The notes under the pieces were generated by a model that worked only from the letters and a program-made list of their open reading frames with translations, searched no databases and was not told the origin of the DNA. Below are positions 9,241 to 18,022 of a stretch of DNA of 64,000 nt, one piece after another (position 1 is the stretch's first letter; each line of letters opens with the position of its first letter). Both the position numbers and the translations under genes were made by a program. The DNA comes from JABJAG01 sp965222215 (lineage in GTDB: Bacteria; Pseudomonadota; Alphaproteobacteria; UBA6615): the NCBI GenBank assembly GCA_965222215.1, contig OZ244931.1, forward strand, positions 3,038,001 to 3,102,000, written 5' to 3'.

Positions 9241-9346
9241 CGTGAACGCCTCCCGACAAGTTGATACGAGCGGTCTGGACGCCGCCCTTCGCCTGTTTAT
9301 ATCAACTGTGGTGTCTATCGTCCCTGTCCTCTCCCGCGTGTCCGTC

Positions 9347-10384
9347 ATGTTCCGACTGCATCTGGCCGCCCTGTCCGTTTTCACAATCTTCGCTGCCCAC
9401 GCGCAGGCGAACGATGTGGACCTGTCTGAATGGCCGGACCACACCGCGATTTCCGCATCGCAAGGCGAGCGGGTTACCTACCCGAGCCACAGCCCCTTCA
9501 CCCTGTGGGAAGTGGGCAAGAGCGCCGAACTCGACCCGCCCACCGATGCACGCGCCACGCTTTTTCTGCCCGACAGCGCCAGCGCCGAGGCGCCGGTCCC
9601 TGCCGTCGTCCTTCTGCACGGCGCCGCCGGCGTGCTCAGCGCGCGCGAGCTGACCTACGGCGCGCAGTTCGCCGAGATGGGCGTGGCGGCCCTGGTGGTG
9701 GACGCCTTCGGCGCGCGCCGGGACAAGGCGAGCGGGTTCATCGACCGGCTGTTGAACATCACCGAGACGATGCTGATCGCCGACGCCTATGCCGGGCTCC
9801 GTTACCTGGATTCGTTGGCGGAGGTCGACGGCGAACGGGTCGCCATGATGGGTTTCTCCTACGGCGGCCTGTCGACGATGCTCGCCGCGTTCGAGCAGAC
9901 CGCCGCGACCCTCAGCCCCGAGGGGTTGCGCTTCGCCGCACATATCTCCTTCTACGGGCCCTGCCTGGCCCGCTTCGACAACACCAGGGCCACCGGCGCA
10001 CCGGTGCTTCTGCTGGCCGGGTCCGAAGACGCCATCGTCGACCCCGCGCGCTGCAGGGAAGTCGTGGACGACCTGCGTGCAGGCGGCGCGGAAGCCGAGT
10101 TCGTGATCTACGAGGATGCCTACCACCAGTGGGACGGCCGCTTCGCGGGGCCGCGCATGATCGGGCGCAATCTCGCGCCGTGCGAGTTCAACGTGAACCA
10201 CGCCGGCGTTGCCCGCGACACCTTCACCTTCCTGCCGATGTCCGGCCCGTTCCTGCGCAAGGTGATCCTGGGCGCCTGCGTCGAAAGCGAAGGCTACCTG
10301 ATCGGGCGCAACGACGAGGTGCGTGCGCGCTCCAACAGCGCCGTCGGCGAATTCCTGATGAGGGCGTTCAACGGGGATGGTTAG
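9347..10384 (+). CDS. Exported dienelactone-hydrolase-like alpha/beta hydrolase
   Basis: A 345-residue protein starting with a short basic end, a hydrophobic stretch and AHAQA, a plausible signal-peptide cleavage site near residue 21. The mature part is an alpha/beta hydrolase with the nucleophile elbow GFSYGG, an acid in GSEDAIVD and a histidine in YHQWDG, so a Ser/Asp/His triad is visible. An in-frame ATG at 9242 exists, but it would place 35 residues before a good signal peptide, so 9347 was preferred. A perfect terminator follows the stop by about 20 bases. Confidence 0.8.
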   Translation: MFRLHLAALSVFTIFAAHAQANDVDLSEWPDHTAISASQGERVTYPSHSPFTLWEVGKSAELDPPTDARATLFLPDSASAEAPVPAVVLLHGAAGVLSARELTYGAQFAEMGVAALVVDAFGARRDKASGFIDRLLNITETMLIADAYAGLRYLDSLAEVDGERVAMMGFSYGGLSTMLAAFEQTAATLSPEGLRFAAHISFYGPCLARFDNTRATGAPVLLLAGSEDAIVDPARCREVVDDLRAGGAEAEFVIYEDAYHQWDGRFAGPRMIGRNLAPCEFNVNHAGVARDTFTFLPMSGPFLRKVILGACVESEGYLIGRNDEVRARSNSAVGEFLMRAFNGDG

Positions 10385-11058
10385 TCGGAGATCGCCGGTC
10401 GAAGCCCCTCTCCCTCTGGGAGAGGGTTTTTTGTTTGCGCATGCACAACGAAAAGCGGGTCGCTCCGGCCCGGCATCGGGGAGAGATCCTCGAAGACCGG
10501 CTCCTCGAACCCTTCGGTCTTGCGGAAATAGGTCACGACCAGCCCGACATGGCCGGAATCGTCCAGCGCGTCCCAGATCGCGACGGCCTTGGTCGGAAAA
10601 CAGCGGTTTGAGAAGGACACGATGCAGGTACCGCCGGGCACGAGGACCCGTGCGATTTGCGCGAACACATCGATCGGCTTTGTCAGGTACTGGATCGAGA
10701 GCGCGATCAGGCACGCATCGAATGCCGCATTGTCGAACGGAAGCCCCGGATCGGCGTTGAGATCGTGTACGACGCGGTGCGTCAGGCGCGGGTTCGCGTC
10801 GAGTTCCTCTGCGTTCATGCCGAGCCCTGCCACCTCCGCGAACGCCCGATCGTCCGGCAGGTGCGAGACCCAGCTCGACATCAGGTCGAGCACCCGCGCA
10901 GTGTCCGGCAGCGCCTCCCCGTAGAAATCGGTGAGCGCAGCACGGGCCGGTTCGTCGAGATGATGTACCAGCCTTGGCGGCATGTAGAATGCCGCATCGT
11001 CGCTGTCGTCCTGCCGGGCAAAGAAGCGCGGTTCCAGCTCCGGGCCGTCCCCCGCCAC
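10381..11058 (-). CDS. Methyltransferase-domain protein
   Basis: A 225-residue protein with class I SAM-methyltransferase features: VLDLMSSWVSHLP as the glycine-poor motif I, DLNADPGLPFDNAAFDACLI, and RVLVPGGTCIVSFSNR as motif III/IV. Substrate unknown. The start codon is GTG at 11058, one base inside the stop of the upstream gamma-glutamyltransferase-like gene, so the two are coupled. The last 20 residues (PLPEGEGLRP region) are encoded through the terminator hairpin of the convergent hydrolase gene, and the two stops overlap by four bases. Confidence 0.75.
   Translation of the reverse strand: MAGDGPELEPRFFARQDDSDDAAFYMPPRLVHHLDEPARAALTDFYGEALPDTARVLDLMSSWVSHLPDDRAFAEVAGLGMNAEELDANPRLTHRVVHDLNADPGLPFDNAAFDACLIALSIQYLTKPIDVFAQIARVLVPGGTCIVSFSNRCFPTKAVAIWDALDDSGHVGLVVTYFRKTEGFEEPVFEDLSPMPGRSDPLFVVHAQTKNPLPEGEGLRPAISD
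10406..10432 (+). terminator. Rho-independent terminator
   Basis: CCCTCTCCC, loop TCT, GGGAGAGGG, then six T: a perfect nine-base-pair stem with a T tract, about 20 bases after the stop of the hydrolase gene. On the other strand the same bases encode part of the C-terminus of the methyltransferase gene. Confidence 0.9.
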
Positions 11059-12647
11059 TAGAAACCGCGCGCCGCGCCGTCGCTGCGCGGATCGAAACCC
11101 GCCTCGATCGTGCCATCGGGCTCGCGCATCAGCGCACCCGCGTGGCCCATCAGGTCGCTGTAGTCCTCGACCACCTCGACGTCGTGGCCGGCGGCTTCGA
11201 GCGCGGCGATCACCTCGTCCGGGAAGCGGGATTCGATCTTCAGGTTCGTGCTGTCGCTGCCCCAGGTGCGGCCCAGCAGCCAGCGCGGCGCGGTGATAGC
11301 GGCCTGAACCGGCTGTCCGTAGCGCACAATCCGGTTGAACACCGCCGCCTGGGTCTGGGGCTGCCCCTCGCCCCCCATGGTGCCGTAGGACAGCACCCGG
11401 CCGTCGTCGAACCGGGCCATCGCCGGGTTCAGGGTGTGGAACGGTTTACGCCCCGGCTCCAGCGGGTTGAGCGCGTCCGGGTCGAGCGCGAAGCTCGCGC
11501 CCCGGTTCTGCCAGGTGATCCCGGTCTCCGGCAGCACGACGCCCGAGCCGAACTCCCAGTAGACGCTCTGGATGAAGCTGACGGCGTTGCCGTCTCGGTC
11601 GATCGCGCCCATCCAGATGGTGTCGCTGTCGGTTCCGCCACGGCGCCAGGCGCCCGCGGTCTTCGGATCTACGTTCGCGGCGAGGCGCTGCACGACCTCT
11701 TCGGCGAGGAAGGATTCGGGCGTCTCGGCCATGTGGCGTTCGTCGGTGATGTGACCGTCGCGTATCGCGAAGGCCTGCTTGCTGGCTTCGACCAGCAGGT
11801 GCACGAATTCGAACCCGTCGGCGTCTTCGCATGCAAGCTGCTCAAAAACACCCAGGATCAGGAGCGAGGCAAGCCCCTGGGTCGGCGGGCGCATGTTGTA
11901 GACGGTCGCGTTCCCGACCCGCAGCGACAGCGGTACGACCTGCGCCGCCATGTGCGCGGCCAGGTCGTCCCCGGTGACCGGGCTACCGACGGCTTGCAGA
12001 TCGGCGGCAATCGAAGCTGCCAGTTCGCCCCGATAGAAGTCGTCAGCGCCCGCTTCCGCGATCCGCTGGAGGGTGGCCGCCAGGCGCGGCTGCCGGAACA
12101 CCTGCCCCACATCCGGTACCGCGCCGCCGGGCGTATAGACATCCGCAAACCCGGTCGCATCTGTCATCTCCGACAGTTTTTCGCGCGTGAGGCGGGCTTG
12201 CCCCTCGGTCACCGCGACACCGTCGCGCGCATAGCCGACCGCATCGGCCAGCAGCCGGTCGAGCGGTATCCGGCCGCCCCAGCGCTCGGAAATTTCCTTC
12301 GCCAGCCCCCAGCCCGAGACCGTTCCTGCCACGGTCAGTGCCGCGAGCGGCCCGCGGGCCGGGATGGCGTCGAGCCCTTCATCGGCATAGCGCGCGATGG
12401 TCGCGCCGGACCCCGCCGCACCGCAGGCATCGATGGCGACCGGCTCGCCGTCGGCCGGGGAAATCACCCAGAAGCCGTCGCCGCCGATCGAGTTCATGTG
12501 CGGATAGACAACCGCGATGGACGCGGCGGCAGCGATCATCGCTTCCAGTGCGTTGCCGCCTTCGCGCAGGACGGCGAGGCCGGACCCGGCAGCGAGATGA
12601 TGGGGTGCGACGACCATACCGTTTGCAGCGAAAGTCGATTTCAGCAT
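11058..12647 (-). CDS. Gamma-glutamyltransferase family protein (YwrD-like)
   Basis: A 529-residue Ntn-hydrolase precursor. Family members cleave themselves before a catalytic threonine. Here the GTDSDTIWMGAIDRDGNAV segment near residue 340 holds the candidate threonine, and ends of the small subunit such as GTMGGEGQPQTQAAVF are conserved. It lacks an obvious signal peptide, unlike periplasmic Ggt, which fits the cytoplasmic YwrD-type group. It may hydrolyse gamma-glutamyl or related amide bonds. ATG 12647 begins MLKSTFAANGM. A longer frame to 12707 would cross the terminator of the upstream gene. Confidence 0.85.
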   Translation of the reverse strand: MLKSTFAANGMVVAPHHLAAGSGLAVLREGGNALEAMIAAAASIAVVYPHMNSIGGDGFWVISPADGEPVAIDACGAAGSGATIARYADEGLDAIPARGPLAALTVAGTVSGWGLAKEISERWGGRIPLDRLLADAVGYARDGVAVTEGQARLTREKLSEMTDATGFADVYTPGGAVPDVGQVFRQPRLAATLQRIAEAGADDFYRGELAASIAADLQAVGSPVTGDDLAAHMAAQVVPLSLRVGNATVYNMRPPTQGLASLLILGVFEQLACEDADGFEFVHLLVEASKQAFAIRDGHITDERHMAETPESFLAEEVVQRLAANVDPKTAGAWRRGGTDSDTIWMGAIDRDGNAVSFIQSVYWEFGSGVVLPETGITWQNRGASFALDPDALNPLEPGRKPFHTLNPAMARFDDGRVLSYGTMGGEGQPQTQAAVFNRIVRYGQPVQAAITAPRWLLGRTWGSDSTNLKIESRFPDEVIAALEAAGHDVEVVEDYSDLMGHAGALMREPDGTIEAGFDPRSDGAARGF

Positions 12648-12664
12648 GGTGCGAAACCTCGAAA

Positions 12665-12697
12665 CGAAAACGGGCGGTGCCCGAAAGCACCGCCCGT
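12665..12697 (-). terminator. Rho-independent terminator
   Basis: Read on the minus strand: ACGGGCGGTGC, loop TTTCGG, GCACCGCCCGT and a T-rich tail. An 11-base-pair perfect stem just after the carboxymuconolactone-decarboxylase-family gene. It separates that gene from the gamma-glutamyltransferase-like gene downstream. Confidence 0.85.
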
Positions 12698-12720
12698 GTC
12701 TTAGCACAAACCGTGGGGAA

Positions 12721-13293
12721 TCAGACGTTGAACGGCGGAAATTCGAGATCCGGCTCGACCGGAATCTTCACCGTGTTGATAAACCGCGCAAGCATCCCGT
12801 AGTAGCCGATCATCACCGTCAGATCGACGAAACCCTGGACGCCGAATGCTTCCTTGAGTTGATCGACCATGGCATCGGGAATTTCCTCATTGCGGGTCAG
12901 CATCAGCGCGTATTTCGTGGCGATCCCGACCTCGCCGGGTTCGGCCTCGATGTCCGGCGTACCGATCTTGCCGAGCAGATCCTCGCTCGCGCCGACCCGC
13001 TTTGCGACCACCATGTGGTGCGCCCACTCATAGGTGCAGCGCAGTTCCTGCGCGACCGTGAGAATCACATACTCGCGTAACGCGTCGTCGAAGCCTGTCT
13101 CATAGCGGACGTAAGCCCCGACCGGACACACGGCCGCCATCGCGCCGGGACTGTTCGCCAGCAGCGAGAAGACGTTCGGCATCACATCCATGCCCCGCGT
13201 CCGCAACACCTCGTCATAGTCGTCGAGATACTCCGGCGGGCATTCCTCCCGCTCGACGCGCTGCAGGCGCGCCCCTTTCAAATCTGTCGCCAC
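12721..13293 (-). CDS. Carboxymuconolactone decarboxylase family protein
   Basis: A 190-residue all-helical protein of the CMD/AhpD superfamily: LREYVILTVAQELRCTYEWA followed by HHMVVAKRVGAS, and near the C-terminus GFVDLTVMIGYYGMLARFIN. The usual AhpD CxxC is absent; RCTYEWAHH holds one cysteine and paired histidines in the corresponding helix. Function is likely decarboxylase-like or unknown. The start is GTG at 13293 with a GGGGAG site seven to eight bases upstream. A related gene lies at the right edge of the window. Confidence 0.75.
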   Translation of the reverse strand: MATDLKGARLQRVEREECPPEYLDDYDEVLRTRGMDVMPNVFSLLANSPGAMAAVCPVGAYVRYETGFDDALREYVILTVAQELRCTYEWAHHMVVAKRVGASEDLLGKIGTPDIEAEPGEVGIATKYALMLTRNEEIPDAMVDQLKEAFGVQGFVDLTVMIGYYGMLARFINTVKIPVEPDLEFPPFNV

Positions 13294-13519
13294 GTCCGTT
13301 CTCCCCGGGACTGTTTCGTCGCGTTGCAGGGCACAAAAAAACGCCTCTGCAACAGGAAACGGCACCAAACACCTTTGGGCGAATGGGGTCAACGAAATGG
13401 CGGAAAATCAGGGGAACAGGTGCTGTGACCCGCTCTCACCAAGGGTTTCGTGATCCGATTTTTCTTGAACGGACGCGACAGAATACCCATTTCAAGGAGG
13501 TATCAGAGAAAGGGAGACT

Positions 13520-13936
13520 ATGAACTGCATCTCGAGTACCCGACCCCGCTGGAACTTCTGGTCCATCGCGATCATGGTGATTGGCTTCATCATCGCATGG
13601 CCTCTCGGACTGGCGGCACTGGCGTACATCCTTTGGGGTGATCGCATGCATACGGCCTTGGACGAAGCCCGTTACAAGTGGGGCGCGTCACGCAGCGGCG
13701 ACAGCGGCAACCTTGCGTTCGACGAGTATCGCGAGCAGGAGCTGAACCGGCTGGAAGAAGAGCGACGCAAGCTCGATTCCATGCGCGAGGAGTTCGACCG
13801 CTTCATGCACGAGCTGCGGCGCGCGAAGGACAAGGACGAGTTCGATCGCTTCATGTCCGAACGCGACAAACGCGACCCGGCCAATCCCGACAAAAGGGGA
13901 TTCGGCGGCGCGGAACCGTCCGGCGCCCCCGCCTGA
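13520..13936 (+). CDS. DUF2852 membrane protein
   Basis: A 138-residue protein with one clear N-terminal hydrophobic hairpin (WSIAIMVIGFIIAWPLGLAA) and a long charged, probably coiled-coil C-terminal part with repeated EEFDRFMHELRRAKDKDEFD. This matches DUF2852, a family widespread in alphaproteobacteria without an assigned role. The start at 13520 has an AAGGGAG site. An upstream frame starting at 13450 is out of phase and ends early. A strong terminator follows. Confidence 0.85.
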   Translation: MNCISSTRPRWNFWSIAIMVIGFIIAWPLGLAALAYILWGDRMHTALDEARYKWGASRSGDSGNLAFDEYREQELNRLEEERRKLDSMREEFDRFMHELRRAKDKDEFDRFMSERDKRDPANPDKRGFGGAEPSGAPA

Positions 13937-13956
13937 CGGCAACATATCGGAACGAC

Positions 13957-13984
13957 GGCGGAGCCTCTGGCTCCGCCTTTTTTT
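13957..13984 (+). terminator. Rho-independent terminator
   Basis: GGCGGAGCC, loop TCT, GGCTCCGCC and seven T: a perfect nine-base-pair stem 20 bases after the DUF2852 stop codon. Confidence 0.92.
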
Positions 13985-14003
13985 ATTCGGAAACGTCTCT
14001 TCT

Positions 14004-14078
14004 CGTCATTGCGAGGCGCAAAGCGACGCGGCAATCCAGCACCGCCGCCCGGGTTTGCTTCGCTCCGCTCGCAATGAC
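14004..14078. repeat. GCAATCCAG palindromic repeat, family A copy 3
   Basis: CGTCATTGCGAGGCGCAAAG, then GGCAATCCAG, a GC-rich centre and the mirrored TTGCTTCGCTCCGCTCGCAATGAC. It lies between the DUF2852 terminator and the AI-2E-family exporter gene, where no reading frame is convincing. Confidence 0.75.
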
Positions 14079-14185
14079 ATCCCACCGGACAACCGCCGCA
14101 CAGGCCAAATCACCTGTCATTGTGCTAAACGCGAATCGCTGCCTGCACGACCGGGCGGCCGGTTAGACGGAACGGATACGCGGCA

Positions 14186-15250
14186 ATGACGGACATGGCT
14201 CCAGCGCGGATCGGCGCACTTGCGGGCGGCGCGGTCGTCACCGCCCTGACGATTTTCTTCCTCGTCCAGGGCCGCGACCTGCTGATCCCCATCACGATCG
14301 CCATCGTCATCTGGTACCTGCTCAACGCGCTGGCGGACTTCTTCGACCGCATCCCCAAAATCGGCGAGCGGCTGCCCCACTGGCTCACCCTCGTGGGCGC
14401 GGTGATCATCGTCCTGATCGCCATCGGGCTCGTTGCTGAATTGATCAGCGACAACATCTCCCAGGTCGCCGCCGCCGCCCCGGCCTACCAGGCAAACTTC
14501 GAGAAACTCGTCGAGAGCGCATCGCGCATGGCCGGTTTCAACGAACCGCCGGATATCGCGAAAATCGTCGACGAGATCAACGTGCGCGCACTGGTGGCCG
14601 GGCTCGCCGCGACCGTCGCGAGCTTCGCGGGTTCTTTCGGCATCGTTCTGGTCTATGTGCTGTTCCTGCTCATCGAGCAAAGCAGTTTCTCGAACAAGCT
14701 CAACGCTCTGTTCCCGGACCCGGCGAAACGGTCGGACGTGAGCGACCTGCTGCACCGCATGCAGGACCAGATCAAATCCTATGTCGCCATCAAGACCCTG
14801 GCGAGCATCATGACCGGCGTGATCAGCTACGCGATCCTGGCGATTGTCGGGGTCGATTTCGCGGCCTTCTGGGGCTTCGTGATCTTCCTGCTGAACTACA
14901 TCCCGACCATCGGCTCGATGCTCGGTATCCTGCTGCCGACCCTGCTGGCCGTTGTGCAGTTCGCCACGCCCGCACCGGTGATCGCGGTACTGGTCGGCGG
15001 CGGGCTGACCCAGCTCGTCATCGGCAACATCGTCGAACCGAAACTGATGGGGAACTCTCTCAACATTTCACCGTTGGTGGTTCTGATTTCCCTTGCGGTC
15101 TGGGGCAGCATCTGGGGGCTGGCCGGTATGTTCCTGTCGGTGCCGCTGACCATGATCGCGATGATCGTGTTTTCCTACTTCCGTCCCACTCGCCCGATCG
15201 CGATCATCCTGTCGGGCGACGGCGACATTGAACCTGAGCATTTACCATGA
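14186..15250 (+). CDS. AI-2E family transporter (PerM-like)
   Basis: A 354-residue membrane protein with two N-terminal segments, a periplasmic middle part (about residues 90-150) and a C-terminal bundle containing GFVIFLLNYIPTIGSMLGIL and VEPKLMGNSLNISPLVVLIS, signatures of the AI-2E/PerM family. Members are thought to export small molecules or ions; the substrate is not predictable here. It overlaps the next gene by four bases (ATGA). Confidence 0.9.
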   Translation: MTDMAPARIGALAGGAVVTALTIFFLVQGRDLLIPITIAIVIWYLLNALADFFDRIPKIGERLPHWLTLVGAVIIVLIAIGLVAELISDNISQVAAAAPAYQANFEKLVESASRMAGFNEPPDIAKIVDEINVRALVAGLAATVASFAGSFGIVLVYVLFLLIEQSSFSNKLNALFPDPAKRSDVSDLLHRMQDQIKSYVAIKTLASIMTGVISYAILAIVGVDFAAFWGFVIFLLNYIPTIGSMLGILLPTLLAVVQFATPAPVIAVLVGGGLTQLVIGNIVEPKLMGNSLNISPLVVLISLAVWGSIWGLAGMFLSVPLTMIAMIVFSYFRPTRPIAIILSGDGDIEPEHLP

Positions 15251-15558
15251 GTGACGAAGAAGATTCCGAAGTCGGCGAACGCGCTGTCGCCGAAATTCAG
15301 GCCTTTCTGCTGAAGGCCCAGTCCTTGTCGGTCAATCACGTGGAACAGGTCGCCGAACAGTTCCGCGTCGACGCTATGCTGGCCAAGACAACGCCGCGCC
15401 GGCGCAAGATTTACGACGCGGTCGCGGACTATTTCGAGCACGTTGCCGAGGAACGCCACCGCAAGGCGAAGGAAAACGGCGAAGACGACGAAGAAGAGGG
15501 CTTCGGCGGCGCCGTCAAGGCCATTGTCGAGAGCTTCGAAGGCGACGACCGCGACTGA
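15247..15558 (+). CDS. Small acidic hypothetical protein
   Basis: A 103-residue soluble, strongly acidic protein I do not recognise. It begins MSDEEDSEVGERAVAEIQ, is predicted to be mainly helical through HVEQVAEQF and TTPRRRKIYDAVADYFEHVA, and ends in an EDDEEEGFGG low-complexity tail. The start overlaps the exporter stop (ATGA), so it is translated with it and may be an accessory or regulator of that exporter. No catalytic motif is visible. Confidence 0.65.
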   Translation: MSDEEDSEVGERAVAEIQAFLLKAQSLSVNHVEQVAEQFRVDAMLAKTTPRRRKIYDAVADYFEHVAEERHRKAKENGEDDEEEGFGGAVKAIVESFEGDDRD

Positions 15559-15586
15559 CGGTGGAGCCTACTCCGCCGCGTTCCAT

Positions 15587-15672
15587 CGTCATTGCGAGGA
15601 GCATCGCGACGAAGCAATCCAGTAACAGCGCCGGCCCGCTCTGGATTGCTTCGCCTTCGGCTCGCAATGACG
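15587..15672. repeat. GCAATCCAG palindromic repeat, family A copy 4
   Basis: A near-perfect palindrome: CGTCATTGCGAGGAGCATCG, GAAGCAATCCAG, centre, CTGGATTGCTTCG and CTCGCAATGACG. It lies between the convergent small acidic protein gene and the coxL-like gene and may serve as their shared transcript end. Confidence 0.85.
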
Positions 15673-15679
15673 TTTTCTC

Positions 15680-18019
15680 CTACTCCGCCGCGCCGGCCGC
15701 GCCCTTGTCGATGAGTTCGCACAGGTATTGCGGCTCGACGGGATAGTCGTCGATCACGACGCCGAATTCCTGCAGCGCATTCTCGATGGCCGCGACGACC
15801 GCAGCGGCGGCCGGGATCGTGCCGCCCTCGCCCGCACCCTTGACCCCGAGCGGGTTCAGCGGCGACGGGGATTCCTGGTGGACAATATCCACGCGCGGCA
15901 TTTCGGTGGCAATCGGCAGCAGGTACTCGCCGTAATTGGTGTTCATCGGCTGGCCCTGGTCGTCGAAGATCATCCGCTCGAACAGCGCGTTGCCGATGCC
16001 GTGGATCACACCGCCCTCGATCTGGCCCTTCACGATCAGCGGGTTGATCATCACGCCGCAGTCGTGGGCCACCGAGTAGCGCAACACCCGCACCTCGCCG
16101 GTCCCGATATCCACCTCGACCTCGGCCACGTTGGCGCCGCTGGCAATCGGCGCGCCTTTCGAGCCTTCGTAAGAGGTTGCTTCCAGCGACGGGTCGAACC
16201 CGGCGGGCACCTTCACGCCAGACATGGGTGCGAGCTTCACCGCCAGCTCGCCCAGCGGGATCGCGATGTCCGGTGCGCCGTTCACGCTGACGATGCCGTT
16301 CTCGATATCGAGATCCGCTTCCGCCGCCTCCAGCAGTTCGGCGGCGAGCTTCAGCGCCTTCTCGCGCACCTTCGTGGCCGCATCGAGGGCCGACGGCGCA
16401 ACGTTCACCGCGACGCGCGAGCCGATGGTGCCGATCCCGTGGGGGAACTTTCCGGTGTCGGCGGATTCGAAGATGATGTCCTCGGGCGCGACGCCGAGAT
16501 TCTCCGCCACGATCAGCGCGATCATGGTGTGATGGCCCTGCCCCTGGCTCGCCGCGCCGGTCTGGACCAGCACCTTGCCCGAAGGCTCCACGCGCACGGT
16601 CGTCCCCTCATAGGGGCCGACGCCCGTGTCCTCGATGCAGGACGAGATACCGATACCCAGGTAACGCCCCTCGGCGCGCGCGGCGGCCTGGCGCTCCTTG
16701 AAGCTCGCGAAGTCGGACAGCTCCAGAACCTTGTCGAGCAGGCCCTCGTAATCGCCGCTGTCGTAGGTGGCGGGCGAGCCGTCGCGCAGCAGGGCGCCGG
16801 TCTCGTAGGGCATCTGGTCAGAGCGCACATAGTTGCGCCGCCGCACCTCCGCCGGTTCCATCTTCAGTTCGCGGGCGATGGTCTCGACCATCCGTTCCAC
16901 GGCGTAGATGCCGTTGGGCCGGCCCGCGCCGCGCACCGGCGAGTTCGCAATCGTGTTGGTGAACACCATGTCGAGGCCGACATCGACCGCCGGAATCGCA
17001 TAGGCCCCCGGCAGCGGCACCAGCGAGGTGAACGGCAGCAACACGCCGTAGGGCACGTAAGCGCCGTTGTCGTGGGTGACCCTGCCGCGCAGGCCAAGCA
17101 TCTTGCCTTCGGCCGTGCAGGCTACTTCCAGTTCCCAGTACTGATCGCGCTGGGTCGTCGTTGAAACAAAATGCTCGCGCCGGTCCTCGATCCACTTGAC
17201 CGGCCGCCCGAGGATGCGGGCCGCCAGCGGGATCACGATCTCTTCCGGATAGAAGCCCGCCTTCGGGCCGAAGCCGCCGCCCACGTCGGGTGCAATCACC
17301 CGCACGCGCTCTTCGGGCTCGCCGAGCCAGGCCGCAAGCGCGCGGCGAATGAGATACGGCGACTGGGCCGAGGTCCAGAGGGTCAGGCCGTCACCCCACG
17401 GATCGTCGCGCGACACCACACCGCGCGTCTCCATCGAATGGCAGCCGCCACGGTGCTGCATGAAGGATGCGGTGAAAACGTGATCGGCCTTCGCAAACGC
17501 GGCGTCGATATCGCCGAACTTCGAGCCGAGCTTGCCCATCAGGTTGGTGTCGAGGTCGGCGTGGGCCTTCGGCGCGTCGCTCCCCAGCGCGGCGCGGATA
17601 TCGACCACCGCCGGAAGGGTCTCGTAATCCACGTCGATGAGCGCCAGCGCGTCCTCGGCGATGGCGCGCGAGTCGGCGACCACGCACGCGACCGTCTGGC
17701 CGACATGGCAGACCTCGTCATGGGCGAGCGGGTACTGGGTCTTGTTGTGCTCGATCGGCGGCGCCGGATAGAGCTGGTTCATGGGTTTCCGATAGTCCGG
17801 CCCCAGGTCGGAAAGGGTCAGCACCCGGTGCACGCCTTCCAGTTCCGCCGCGCGGGACGTATCGATGGATTTGATCTTCGCGTGGGCGACCGGGGAGCGC
17901 AGGAACGCCGCGTGCAGCATGCCCTCCAGCGTGATGTCGTCGACATAACGCCCGTGCCCGGTGATCAGCCGGGGATCTTCCATGCGCTGGACTTCGGCAC
18001 CGATATAGCGAACGCCCAT
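15680..18019 (-). CDS. Molybdenum hydroxylase large subunit (xanthine dehydrogenase/CoxL family)
   Basis: A 779-residue molybdopterin-cytosine-dinucleotide-type large subunit. It contains the Mo-binding segments GGGFGPKAGFYPEE near residue 265 and SQGQGHHTMIALIVAENLG, and the active-site loop SPVRGAGRPNG. True aerobic CO dehydrogenases (form I) carry AYxCSFR in this loop. The glycine-rich PVRGAGR resembles the form II/other-hydroxylase pattern, so CO oxidation should not be assumed. C-terminal GVKGAGEGGTIPAAAAVV is the usual conserved glutamate region. It is the last gene of a three-subunit operon (M, S, L order), four bases after the S subunit. Confidence 0.9.
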   Translation of the reverse strand: MGVRYIGAEVQRMEDPRLITGHGRYVDDITLEGMLHAAFLRSPVAHAKIKSIDTSRAAELEGVHRVLTLSDLGPDYRKPMNQLYPAPPIEHNKTQYPLAHDEVCHVGQTVACVVADSRAIAEDALALIDVDYETLPAVVDIRAALGSDAPKAHADLDTNLMGKLGSKFGDIDAAFAKADHVFTASFMQHRGGCHSMETRGVVSRDDPWGDGLTLWTSAQSPYLIRRALAAWLGEPEERVRVIAPDVGGGFGPKAGFYPEEIVIPLAARILGRPVKWIEDRREHFVSTTTQRDQYWELEVACTAEGKMLGLRGRVTHDNGAYVPYGVLLPFTSLVPLPGAYAIPAVDVGLDMVFTNTIANSPVRGAGRPNGIYAVERMVETIARELKMEPAEVRRRNYVRSDQMPYETGALLRDGSPATYDSGDYEGLLDKVLELSDFASFKERQAAARAEGRYLGIGISSCIEDTGVGPYEGTTVRVEPSGKVLVQTGAASQGQGHHTMIALIVAENLGVAPEDIIFESADTGKFPHGIGTIGSRVAVNVAPSALDAATKVREKALKLAAELLEAAEADLDIENGIVSVNGAPDIAIPLGELAVKLAPMSGVKVPAGFDPSLEATSYEGSKGAPIASGANVAEVEVDIGTGEVRVLRYSVAHDCGVMINPLIVKGQIEGGVIHGIGNALFERMIFDDQGQPMNTNYGEYLLPIATEMPRVDIVHQESPSPLNPLGVKGAGEGGTIPAAAAVVAAIENALQEFGVVIDDYPVEPQYLCELIDKGAAGAAE

Positions 18020-18022
18020 GGC

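Noticed and set aside
10974..12704. 576-codon plus-strand frame over the gamma-glutamyltransferase gene
   Set aside because: Antisense shadow; composition is typical of the reverse frame of a GC-rich gene.
15728..17164. 478-codon plus-strand frame over coxL
   Set aside because: Shadow frame with His/Arg/Asp bias and no motif.
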